64,000 nucleotides of DNA, taken from Mycolicibacterium iranicum (GTDB lineage Bacteria > Actinomycetota > Actinomycetes > Mycobacteriales > Mycobacteriaceae). Both the position numbers and the translations under genes were made by a program. The notes beneath the pieces were generated by a model. That model saw nothing but the letters and a program-made list of their open reading frames with translations. It was not told the origin of the DNA and searched no databases. The DNA lies in contig NZ_LQPC01000049.1 of NCBI RefSeq assembly GCF_002101705.1, positions 1-64,000 on the forward strand, in the 5' to 3' direction. The first letter of the stretch is position 1. Every line of letters starts with the position of its first letter. Below, piece by piece: positions 54,406 through 62,401 of the stretch.

Positions 54406-54576
54406 CGAGCAACCGTAAGCCGACGACGGTGTCCCCACCACTTGCGCGGTCTCGCGAAACGGCCAAGACGGTAGCTGCGAGGCACCAACGACGACCGTGG
54501 TGGCGCTCTCGCGAGAAGGCATTCCCCCGCGCGCCACTCCCGTCACTCACGCCACAGCTGCGTACGCTGGAGCACG

Positions 54577-55122
54577 ATGAGGACGAGGCAGGTCATGGCG
54601 GGCGCGCTCCTGAGCGTGGCCGCGCTCGCCGGATGCCAGTCGTCAATCGACGGAACGGCCACCCGCGAGCCCGACACCGCGTTCACCGAGCCGGAGTTCC
54701 CGACCCCGCGGCCGACCCGGCCGACCCCGGCGCCGCCGCCGTCCACACCGGATGCGCCGACCACCCGCCCCGCCCCGTCGAACGGGGAGGTGCTGGAGCC
54801 GCAGAACGGATACGTCTTCATCCAGACGAAAACCGGCAAGACGCGCTGCCAGCTCGACGAGCAGGAGGTCGGCTGCGAGTCCGCCTTCACCAACGCTCCG
54901 GAGGTCGACGGCCTGCCGGCGAACGGGGTGCGTCTGAGCGCCGACGGTGAGCTCAGCTGGGTGTTGGGCAACCTGGGCGCGATCCCGGCGGTGACGCTGG
55001 ATTACCGAACCTATTCTGCAGTGGGCTGGACGATCGTCGCTGACGAGAACGGCACCCGTTTCACCAACGACGGCACCGGCCGCGGCATGGTCATCAGCGT
55101 GGAGGGTGTCGAGAGCTTCTGA
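54577..55122 (+). CDS. Mycobacterial lipoprotein
   Basis: A 181-residue lipoprotein. The signal peptide ends in AALAGC (Cys20), followed by a Thr/Pro-rich linker of about 50 residues and a small domain with one Cys pair (TRCQLDEQEVGC). The domain ends GWTIVADENGTRFTNDGTGRGMVISVEGV, a pattern seen in several mycobacterial lipoproteins of unknown function. TACGCT stands 8 nt before the ATG, so the leader should be very short. It is divergent from the gntR gene. Confidence 0.87.
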   Translation: MRTRQVMAGALLSVAALAGCQSSIDGTATREPDTAFTEPEFPTPRPTRPTPAPPPSTPDAPTTRPAPSNGEVLEPQNGYVFIQTKTGKTRCQLDEQEVGCESAFTNAPEVDGLPANGVRLSADGELSWVLGNLGAIPAVTLDYRTYSAVGWTIVADENGTRFTNDGTGRGMVISVEGVESF

Positions 55123-55153
55123 CCCGCCGTCACCGATCAGTCAGCGGCTGAGG

Positions 55154-55180
55154 GTTTGGCGCCGATCGTTCTGCGGGAAC
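55154..55180 (+). promoter_or_regulatory. Possible SigF-type promoter of the mtr-like/zwf/GH15 operon
   Basis: GTTT (55154-55157) and GGGAAC (55175-55180) are separated by 17 bp, close to the mycobacterial SigF pattern GTTT-N15-17-GGGTA[TC]. The start of transcription would be about 55187, three bases before the GTG. The -10 differs from consensus at the fourth base. Confidence 0.4.
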
Positions 55181-55189
55181 AGCGCCAGG

Positions 55190-56566
55190 GTGCGAAGACA
55201 CGATCTGGTCGTCATCGGCGCGGGCTCGGGGAACATGGTCATCGACGACCGCTTTTCCGATGTGGACGTCGCGATCGTCGACGACCGCAAATTCGGCGGC
55301 ACCTGCGTCAACTACGGATGCATCCCGTCGAAGTTGCTCTCCTACACCGCCCAGATCGCCGACACCGTCGCCGAGGCGGCGAACTTCGACATCGACAGCG
55401 ATTACCGCGGCCTGCGCTGGCAGCAGGTTCGCGATCGCGTGTTCGGGCGCACCGACCAGGTGGCCGCCGACGGTGAACAGAGCCGGCGGGACAGCGGATT
55501 CGTCACCGTCTACAACGGACACGCGCGCTTCACAGGTCCCAAGCAAATGCACGTCGACGCCGGAGGCGACACCGTCGACATCGCCGCCGACCGTATCGTC
55601 GTCGCGGCAGGCGGGCGCCCCATCGTGCCGGAGGTCGTAGCCGACTCCGGGCTGCCTTTCGAAACCTCGGACACCATCATGAGGCGCGATACCCCGCCCG
55701 AGCATCTGGCGGTGCTGGGCGGCGGGTACATCGCCGCTGAACTCGCCCACGTCTTCGCCAGCGCGGGCAGCCGCATCACCATCATCGAAAAATCCGGACA
55801 ACTGCTCGGCGGTCCCCAGGATGAGGCGGTTCGCACGGTCTACACCGAGCTCATGCGTTCGAAATACGACCTGCGGTGCGGCACCGAGTTGGTTGAGTTA
55901 TCCGGCGCACCAGGCGATCTCGTGCTCGCTCTGGACGACGGCTCTACGGTGCGCGCGGACACCCTGCTGATCGCGGCGGGCCGACGCTCCAACAGTGACC
56001 GCCTCGACGTCGAGAAGGGCGGCATCGAGACACACGACGACGGACGCATCGTCGTCGACAAACACTGCCGCACCACTGCCGACGGCGTCTTCGCGCTCGG
56101 CGACGTCAGCACCGCCGTCCCGCTCAAGCACGTCGCCAATCGGGAGGCCCGGGTCGTCAAGCACAACCTGTTGCATCCCGATGACCTGCACGTCATCAGC
56201 CACGATCTCGTGCCGTCCGCGGTGTTCACGAATCCGCAGATCGCATCCATCGGTCGTACCGAAAAGGACTGCCGCGAGGGCAATCTCGACTACCGCGTCG
56301 GCATCACCGAGTTCGCCGACGTGGCCTACGGATGGGCGATGCAGGACAGCTCGGGAATGTGCAAGGTCCTCGCCGACCGTGACGGGACCATCCTCGGCGC
56401 CCACATCATCGGCGCACAGGCCGCGTCACTGATCCAGATCTTCGTCGTCGCAATGAACTTCGGAATCAAAGCCCACGATCTGGCAGCCGAACCGTACTGG
56501 ACCCACCCCGCACTGACCGAGGTCGTCGAGAACGCTCTCCTGAATCTCGGGAAGTCCGACTCATGA
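55190..56566 (+). CDS. Mycothione reductase-like flavoprotein disulfide reductase
   Basis: A 458-residue FAD enzyme of the glutathione/mycothione-reductase family. The FAD loop is VVIGAGSGN, the redox pair is in GGTCVNYGCIPSK (Cys39, Cys44), the NADPH loop is VLGGGYIAAELAHVFAS, and the C-terminal active-site His lies in WTHPALTEVVENALL. Overall order and spacing match mycothione reductase (Rv2855, 459 residues, from memory), including DTVMR/DTIMR and DVAYGWAM. It may be the main Mtr or a second copy. The GTG at 55190 is used; zwf overlaps as ATGA and could supply NADPH. Confidence 0.82.
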   Translation: MRRHDLVVIGAGSGNMVIDDRFSDVDVAIVDDRKFGGTCVNYGCIPSKLLSYTAQIADTVAEAANFDIDSDYRGLRWQQVRDRVFGRTDQVAADGEQSRRDSGFVTVYNGHARFTGPKQMHVDAGGDTVDIAADRIVVAAGGRPIVPEVVADSGLPFETSDTIMRRDTPPEHLAVLGGGYIAAELAHVFASAGSRITIIEKSGQLLGGPQDEAVRTVYTELMRSKYDLRCGTELVELSGAPGDLVLALDDGSTVRADTLLIAAGRRSNSDRLDVEKGGIETHDDGRIVVDKHCRTTADGVFALGDVSTAVPLKHVANREARVVKHNLLHPDDLHVISHDLVPSAVFTNPQIASIGRTEKDCREGNLDYRVGITEFADVAYGWAMQDSSGMCKVLADRDGTILGAHIIGAQAASLIQIFVVAMNFGIKAHDLAAEPYWTHPALTEVVENALLNLGKSDS

Positions 56567-57966
56567 CCGCCGATGCCACCGACCCCGTCGTCCTGGTGCT
56601 CTTCGGTGCCCGCGGTGATCTCGCGCGTCGCATGCTCTTCCCGAGCCTGTACCGTCTCGCCCGCGCGGGCAGACTGCCCGAGGACTACCGGATCATCGGT
56701 TCCGGCCGGTCATCGCCGGACAGCCTCGACGCGTTCCGCGATTCAGTGCGCGACGGACTGGCGGAATCGTTCGACCAGCTCGACGCTGCTGTCGCCGACG
56801 AGTTGCTGGGCAGGTTGACGTTCCAGTCTGCCAACGACGAAGACGGCGCCGAGCTCGCCGCGAAAGTCCGCCAGGCCAAAGATGATCTCGGCGACGGCAC
56901 ACAGACCCTGATCTACCTGTCCGTGCCGCCCGCGGCGATGAAACCGATGGTCGAGATGCTGGGCCGGGAAGGCCTTGCCGACGGAGCGAGGCTCATCGTC
57001 GAGAAGCCGTTCGGCACAGACCTGAACAGCTCACGGGACCTGGCCGCGGCCACCGAAGCCGTCGCCGATGAGGAGCACGTCTACCGGATCGATCACTTCC
57101 TCGGCAAGGAAGCCGTCCAGAACATCCTTGCGTTGCGTTTCGCCAACGGACTCCTCGAACCCTCGTGGAACAGAAGCCACATCGAGTCGGTTCAGATCGA
57201 TGTTCCGGAGGACATCGCCCTGGAGGGCCGCGGCAGTTTCTACGAGTCCACCGGATGCTTCCGCGACATGGTGTCCACCCACCTGTGTCAGGTGCTGGGA
57301 TTCGTCGCGATGGAGACTCCGGTGACGTTGGATGCGAGCGGTCTCCGCGACGCCAAGGCCCGGGTCTTCGACGACATGCGCCCCCTCGACCCGGCGCGGG
57401 TGGTGTTCGGACAGTACGACGGGTATCGGGGCGAAGACGGCGTCGACGACGAGTCGGACGTCGAGACGCTGGTGGCACTGGAGGCGTTCGTCGACAACGA
57501 CAGGTGGCGCGGTGTTCCGTTCTACCTGCGCACCGGAAAAGCCATGGGCGACAACCGGCGCACGGTCACCCTGACGTTCCGGACGCCGACCCCGGCACTG
57601 TTCGGCGAGGCCTCCCGCGACCAGCTGGTGCTCGACCTGACCGGCACGCCGACGGCGACCCTCGAGCTCAACGTCAAGAAGCCGGGCCCCCAGTTGGCTG
57701 CTGAGCGGGTCGATTCGGACCTGCGTCTGGCCCCCGGCGAGCACGAGCAGGACGGGCTCGACGCCTACGAGCGGCTCCTGCTCGACGTCATGCGGGGCGA
57801 CCAGACACTGTTCGCACGCGCTGACGAGGTAGATCGGCTGTGGCAGGTGTGCCAGCCCGTGCTCGACACGCCGCCCTCGGTGCAGAGTTACGAAAAAGGT
57901 TCGTGGGGGCCGGAATCGGCGGTACAGCTGCCCGGCGCCGTGGGCTGGCGGTTGCCGGATGACTAG
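56563..57966 (+). CDS. zwf: Glucose-6-phosphate 1-dehydrogenase
   Basis: First enzyme of the oxidative pentose phosphate pathway; makes NADPH. The 467-residue protein has the NADP loop VLFGARGDLARRM, the substrate site RIDHFLGKEAVQNI with catalytic His, IVEKPFGTDL and RWRGVPFYLRTGKAM. The usual GASGDL reads GARGDL here. Its ATG overlaps the upstream reductase stop by 4 nt, and its own stop overlaps the GH15 gene by 8 nt, so the three genes form one coupled unit. Confidence 0.95.
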   Translation: MTADATDPVVLVLFGARGDLARRMLFPSLYRLARAGRLPEDYRIIGSGRSSPDSLDAFRDSVRDGLAESFDQLDAAVADELLGRLTFQSANDEDGAELAAKVRQAKDDLGDGTQTLIYLSVPPAAMKPMVEMLGREGLADGARLIVEKPFGTDLNSSRDLAAATEAVADEEHVYRIDHFLGKEAVQNILALRFANGLLEPSWNRSHIESVQIDVPEDIALEGRGSFYESTGCFRDMVSTHLCQVLGFVAMETPVTLDASGLRDAKARVFDDMRPLDPARVVFGQYDGYRGEDGVDDESDVETLVALEAFVDNDRWRGVPFYLRTGKAMGDNRRTVTLTFRTPTPALFGEASRDQLVLDLTGTPTATLELNVKKPGPQLAAERVDSDLRLAPGEHEQDGLDAYERLLLDVMRGDQTLFARADEVDRLWQVCQPVLDTPPSVQSYEKGSWGPESAVQLPGAVGWRLPDD

Positions 57967-59755
57967 TGGCCCCGCCATCGCCGACCACGGCCTGATCGGA
58001 GATCTTCGGACCTGCGCCCTTGTCGGAACCGACGGAACGATCGACTGGTTCTGCGCGCCACGCTTCGACTCGCCCAGCGTGTTCGGGGCGATTCTCGACC
58101 CCGACAATGCCGGCAGCTGGCGCATTTCGACCGTGTGCGACAGCAGCCACACCCACCAGTTCTACTTCCCCGAGTCGGCGACACTGATCACGCGCTTCCT
58201 GACCAACGACGGCGTGGTCGAGATGCACGACTTCATGCCGATCACCGGATCAGCTGACGCCGGACATCGGCAGCGGCTGGTCCGTCGGCTCATCGCGGTC
58301 CGGGGCCAGGTCACGGTCGGGATGCGGCTCGACGCCCGACCCGATTACGGCCGAGCACGTTTCGAGACGACACAGCGTGGACGCACCGTCGATTTCCGTG
58401 CCGACATCCTCGCGATGCGGTTGACCTCGTCAGCGGATCTGTCTGTCGACAACGGTGTCGTCAGCTCCGAGCTCACGCTGAAAACCGGGCAGACCGCCGA
58501 GTTCGTGCTGGAGGTGCTCGACCCTGCGCACCCGGAACCAGAGACGTGCGACGTCGACGAACTCTTCGAGTCGACCGCCGGGTTCTGGCGCAACTGGCTG
58601 GCCCAGTCCCGTTACCGCGGACGTTGGCGCGAGATGGTGGAACGCTCGGCCATCACGCTCAAGCTGCTGACCCATGAACCGTCGGGCGCGGTCGTCGCCG
58701 CGGCAACCACCAGCCTGCCGGAACACATTGGTGGCGAACGCAACTGGGATTACCGCTATGTCTGGATGCGCGACGCCGGATTCAGCCTCTACGCCCTGCT
58801 ACGCCTGGGATTCAACGCCGAAGCCAACGCGTTCATCGAGTGGCTGTCCAAGCGGCTCGGCCGTGGCGAACGCGAGCACGACGGTCTCGGCCCACTGCGC
58901 GTGCTCTACAACATCGACGGCGACGAACCCGTCCAGGAGTACGAACTCGACCATCTCCGTGGACATCTGGACTCCAAGCCGGTACGGGTCGGCAACGCGG
59001 CGGTGCAGCAGTTACAGCTCGACATCTACGGCGACCTGATCGACTCGGTCTATCTGTTCGACAAATACGGTGCAGGCATCAGCCACGACGCGTGGTCCGA
59101 CGTCGTCTACGTGATCGACTGGCTGGTGGACAACTGGGACCGCGACGATGCCGGCATGTGGGAGGTCCGAGGCGAGTCGAGGCCTTACACCACGTCCCGG
59201 CTGATGTGCTGGGTGGCGATCGAACGCGCCATCCGCATCGCTCGCCGCCGCGGATTGCCCGCGGATCTGGTCACCTGGACCGGCGCGCGCGACGACATCT
59301 ACCACCGCATCATGAGCAAATCCTGGAATACAGACCTTCAGGCATTCACCCAGGTCGAGGGCGGCGATCAACTGGACGCCGGCGTGCTGCTGATGCCCAT
59401 GGTCAAGTTCATCTCTCCGGCCGACCCGCGATTCCTGTCGACGCTGGACGCGATCGAACGGGAGCTCGTCACCGACAGCCTGGTGTTCCGGTACGAACCG
59501 GCCACCGATGGCCTCGACGGCGACGAGGGCACGTTCTCGCTGTGCACGTTCTGGTACGTCGAGGCACTGACACGCACGGGCCGCTTGCGTGACGCTCAAC
59601 TGGCGCTGGAAAAGATGTTCACCTATGCCAACCACGTCGGCCTTTACGCTGAGCAGGTCAGCGCGACCGGTGATCAAGTGGGCAACTTCCCCCAGGCGTT
59701 CACCCACCTGTCCCTGATCAGCGCCGCCATCAACCTGGACCGTGCGCTCGGCTGA
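57959..59755 (+). CDS. GH15-family glycoside hydrolase (trehalase/glucoamylase-like)
   Basis: A 598-residue enzyme. The N-terminal beta-sandwich (DHGLIGDLRTCALVGTDGTIDWFCAPRFDSPSVF) is followed by the (alpha/alpha)6 barrel with GGERNWDYRYVWMRDAGF and the C-terminal GNFPQAFTHLSLI. Mycobacterial GH15 proteins of this build include a trehalase, so trehalose or an alpha-glucan is a likely substrate. No signal peptide is present. Coupling to zwf suggests that released glucose feeds the pentose phosphate pathway. Confidence 0.93.
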   Translation: MTSGPAIADHGLIGDLRTCALVGTDGTIDWFCAPRFDSPSVFGAILDPDNAGSWRISTVCDSSHTHQFYFPESATLITRFLTNDGVVEMHDFMPITGSADAGHRQRLVRRLIAVRGQVTVGMRLDARPDYGRARFETTQRGRTVDFRADILAMRLTSSADLSVDNGVVSSELTLKTGQTAEFVLEVLDPAHPEPETCDVDELFESTAGFWRNWLAQSRYRGRWREMVERSAITLKLLTHEPSGAVVAAATTSLPEHIGGERNWDYRYVWMRDAGFSLYALLRLGFNAEANAFIEWLSKRLGRGEREHDGLGPLRVLYNIDGDEPVQEYELDHLRGHLDSKPVRVGNAAVQQLQLDIYGDLIDSVYLFDKYGAGISHDAWSDVVYVIDWLVDNWDRDDAGMWEVRGESRPYTTSRLMCWVAIERAIRIARRRGLPADLVTWTGARDDIYHRIMSKSWNTDLQAFTQVEGGDQLDAGVLLMPMVKFISPADPRFLSTLDAIERELVTDSLVFRYEPATDGLDGDEGTFSLCTFWYVEALTRTGRLRDAQLALEKMFTYANHVGLYAEQVSATGDQVGNFPQAFTHLSLISAAINLDRALG

Positions 59756-59770
59756 ATCGAAAGGCACACC

Positions 59771-60394
59771 ATGACCGTTGCACAGCGCGAGCGAGCCGCC
59801 TTGGTCGCGACGCTACGCGACACCTCACCGGACGCCCCGACCCTGTGCGAGGGCTGGGACGCGCGGGACCTCGCGGCGCACCTCGTCGTGCGAGAGCGGC
59901 GGCTCGACACGGGCCCGGGAATCCTCATTCCCGCATTCGCCGGTTACACCGAGCGAGTTCAGAACCACGTCGCCGCGTCAACCGATTGGGACGTCCTGCT
60001 CGATCAGGTGGCCGAGGGCCCGCCGATCTATTCGCCGTTCAAGATCTTGGATCCGGTCGCCAATCCGGCAGAGATGTTCATCCACCACGAGGACGTTCGT
60101 CGGGCCGTCGGCGACTGGGAACCGCGGCCGCTCGACGATCAGACCGCCTCCGCGCTGCGCCGGCCGATCGCGATGATGGCGCGTCTGACGCTTCGCAAGG
60201 CGCCGGTGAAGGCCGTCTTCCGCACGCCGCAGGGCGAAACGCTGGCCACCGCCGGCAAAGGTCCCGAGGTGGTGATCACCGGCGACGTCGGCGAGCTACT
60301 GATGTACGCCGCAGGTCGCGACAAGGCGTGGGTGTCGTTGGACGGATCCCCGGATGTCGTCGAGCGTCTCAAAAACGCCCGCGGCGGGCTGTGA
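59771..60394 (+). CDS. Mycothiol-type DinB/MDMPI protein (TIGR03085-like)
   Basis: A 207-residue protein of the mycothiol-dependent maleylpyruvate isomerase-like superfamily. The N-terminal helix bundle has TLCEGWDARDLAAHLVVRERR, with the first metal His, and a second site in MFIHHEDVRRA. The C-terminal SCP2-like part ends VITGDVGELLMYAAGRDKAWV. Such proteins are thought to use mycothiol as cofactor in detoxification. The ATG at 59771 is 15 bp after the GH15 stop. Reaction unknown. Confidence 0.88.
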   Translation: MTVAQRERAALVATLRDTSPDAPTLCEGWDARDLAAHLVVRERRLDTGPGILIPAFAGYTERVQNHVAASTDWDVLLDQVAEGPPIYSPFKILDPVANPAEMFIHHEDVRRAVGDWEPRPLDDQTASALRRPIAMMARLTLRKAPVKAVFRTPQGETLATAGKGPEVVITGDVGELLMYAAGRDKAWVSLDGSPDVVERLKNARGGL

Positions 60395-61362
60395 GCTTAG
60401 AGTTGGCGGACGTGGCTGCTACATCACCGACAGATTTCCGCGTCTTCGTCGAACCCCAGCAGGGCGCTTCGTACGCCGACCAGCTCGCCGTCGCGCAGAC
60501 GGCGGAAAGGGCGGGCTATTCGGCGTTCTTCCGCTCGGACCACTACGTCGCGATGGCCGGTGACGGCCTGCCAGGCCCCACCGACTCGTGGGTGACGCTG
60601 GCCGGTCTGGCGCGCGAGACGTCGTCGATCCGGCTCGGCACGATGGTGACGTCGGCGACGTTCCGCTACCCGGGACCACTTGCCATCTCGGTGGCACAGG
60701 TGGATGAAATGAGTTGTGGCCGAGTCGAATTCGGCCTGGGTGCCGGATGGTTCGAAGCCGAGCACAAGGCGTACGCGATCCCGTTCCCGCCGCTGGGTGA
60801 ACGCTTCGACCGGCTCACCGAGCAGCTGGAGATTCTGACCGGGCTGTGGACCACCCCTGCGGGCAAGACGTTCGACTATTCCGGCAAGCACTACGAGATC
60901 ACCGACTCGCCCGCGTTGCCGAAGCCGGCACAACACCCGCACCCACCCATCATCATCGGCGGCGGCGGCGCCAAGCGGACACCGGCGCTGGCAGCCCGAT
61001 TCGCCGACGAGTTCAACATCCCGTTCGTGCCGCTGGACACGCTCACCGAGCAGTACACCCGGGTGGCCGCAGCGGTCGAGAAGGCGGGCCGCGCGAGGGA
61101 CTCAATGACCTACTCGGCCGCGTTCGTCGTGTGCGTCGGCCGCAACGACAGCGAGATCGCGCGGCGTGCCGAGGCCATCGGCCGAGAGGTCGAGGAGCTG
61201 CGGTCCAATTCCCCGGCAGTCGGCACCCCCGCCGAGGTCGTCGACAAGCTCGGCCCGTTCCTGCAAGCCGGTGTTCAGCGCATCTACCTGCAGGTTCTGG
61301 ACCAGTCCGACCTGGACCACGTCGAGTTCTTCGCCGAGCAGATCGTCCCGCAGGTCAACTGA
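60391..61362 (+). CDS. LLM-class F420-dependent oxidoreductase
   Basis: A 323-residue luciferase-like TIM-barrel enzyme. Motifs are FRVFVEPQQGASY, YSAFFRSDHYVAM, TSSIRLGTMVTSATFRYP, GRVEFGLGAGWFEAEH and PIIIGGGGAKRTPALAAR, typical of mycobacterial F420-dependent members. It should pass hydride between F420H2 and an unknown substrate. The GTG at 60391 overlaps the preceding TGA (GTGA), favouring coupling; a GTG at 60412 is an alternative start. Confidence 0.9.
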   Translation: MSLELADVAATSPTDFRVFVEPQQGASYADQLAVAQTAERAGYSAFFRSDHYVAMAGDGLPGPTDSWVTLAGLARETSSIRLGTMVTSATFRYPGPLAISVAQVDEMSCGRVEFGLGAGWFEAEHKAYAIPFPPLGERFDRLTEQLEILTGLWTTPAGKTFDYSGKHYEITDSPALPKPAQHPHPPIIIGGGGAKRTPALAARFADEFNIPFVPLDTLTEQYTRVAAAVEKAGRARDSMTYSAAFVVCVGRNDSEIARRAEAIGREVEELRSNSPAVGTPAEVVDKLGPFLQAGVQRIYLQVLDQSDLDHVEFFAEQIVPQVN

Positions 61363-61402
61363 TCGGGCGCGCCGGCCCAGGTCGCGGCTACTATCGGTGC
61401 CC

Positions 61403-61852
61403 GTGAACCGACGGGACGACGATGAGGCTCGGGAAGAGCCACCCGTCGAGTGGCACAACAAGACGTCGACCCTGCTCGGGGCGAGTGTGGCTGGACTTCT
61501 GGCGATCGCGTTGGTCGTCATGCTGATCTCCTATGTGGCACGGCAGTTCAGCGAACCCGAACAGGCCCCGCTGAACTACATCCCGCCGCCGGCGTCGTCG
61601 GCCGGCGGGACGCGGTCCGCGACGTCGACGACGACCGGGACCATCACCAGCACCAGCCCGCCGATGACCAGCGACATCAACCCCGGCGAGACCACGACGA
61701 CGTCGGAGTCGACGACGAGGCCCAGCACGCGTCCGCCGCGCACTCGTGAGACGGACGCCAACGAGGGCGATGAGGGTGACGACGAGGATGAGACGACGAC
61801 GCGCAGCCGGCCGCGCACCAACGTGACACGCACGCTGTACCCCGGAACGTAG
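61403..61852 (+). CDS. One-helix membrane protein with a Thr-rich extracytoplasmic tail
   Basis: A 149-residue protein. A charged head (NRRDDDEAREEPP) leads to one helix (about 22-46, TLLGASVAGLLAIALVVML). The outside tail is rich in Thr, Ser and Pro and ends with an acidic DEGDDEDE block and a basic C-terminus. Thr/Pro-rich tails of exported mycobacterial proteins are often mannosylated. TACTAT (61389-61394) stands 8 nt before the GTG, so the leader is about 2 nt. The next gene has the same plan. Function unknown. Confidence 0.78.
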   Translation: MNRRDDDEAREEPPVEWHNKTSTLLGASVAGLLAIALVVMLISYVARQFSEPEQAPLNYIPPPASSAGGTRSATSTTTGTITSTSPPMTSDINPGETTTTSESTTRPSTRPPRTRETDANEGDEGDDEDETTTRSRPRTNVTRTLYPGT

Positions 61853-61878
61853 CAACAGGGCGCGTAGTCTCGGTCCCC

Positions 61879-62388
61879 GTGGCGCGATACGGCGATTCCG
61901 ACGACCAGAACTATTACTCCGAAGACGAGCCGACTCAGCTCAGCAACTACGGGTACGACGAGCCGCCGGCGGCCGAGCCGGAGACACCCTGGTTCCGCAA
62001 ACCCGCCTCGCTGGTGGCGTTCGGCGCCATCGGCGCGGTCCTGATAGCGCTCGTGGTGTTCGGACTGGCCAAGGCCATCACCGGCGACTCGGGCTCCGAG
62101 ACCACGTCGACAACCCCGCTGACCCCGCTGACGACGACATCCGCGTCGGCGGTGCCTCCGGCGCCGGTGACCGACACCGAAACAGCGAGCGAGACCACCC
62201 CGTCGACGACGGAACCGACCACCACGACCACCACCACAACGCCGCCGCCGACGACCACCACGACGACAACGACGACCACAACCACGACGCCGAGTACCTC
62301 GGTCAGCACCAGTACGAGCACCGTGACGCAGACGGAGACTCAGACCGAAACGGTCACAGAGCCGCCGCCGGCCGAGGCGACGCCCTGA
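61879..62388 (+). CDS. One-helix membrane protein with a poly-Thr tail
   Basis: A 169-residue protein. The acidic head contains DDQNYYSEDEPTQLSNYGYDEP, followed by one helix (about 45-68) and a tail in which most residues from about 76 on are Thr, Ser or Pro, including runs of eight or more Thr. TAGTCT stands 8 nt before the GTG, mirroring the preceding gene. A wall-spanning, possibly O-mannosylated stalk is likely. Partner or role unknown. Confidence 0.78.
   Translation: MARYGDSDDQNYYSEDEPTQLSNYGYDEPPAAEPETPWFRKPASLVAFGAIGAVLIALVVFGLAKAITGDSGSETTSTTPLTPLTTTSASAVPPAPVTDTETASETTPSTTEPTTTTTTTTPPPTTTTTTTTTTTTTPSTSVSTSTSTVTQTETQTETVTEPPPAEATP
62206..62300. repeat. Thr-codon simple repeat
   Basis: An irregular run of ACC, ACG and ACA codons, broken by a short CCG block, encodes the poly-Thr tail. 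Codon choice varies, so the run is kept as protein rather than as a pure DNA microsatellite. Confidence 0.7.
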
Positions 62389-62401
62389 TCAGACGCCCTG
62401 A

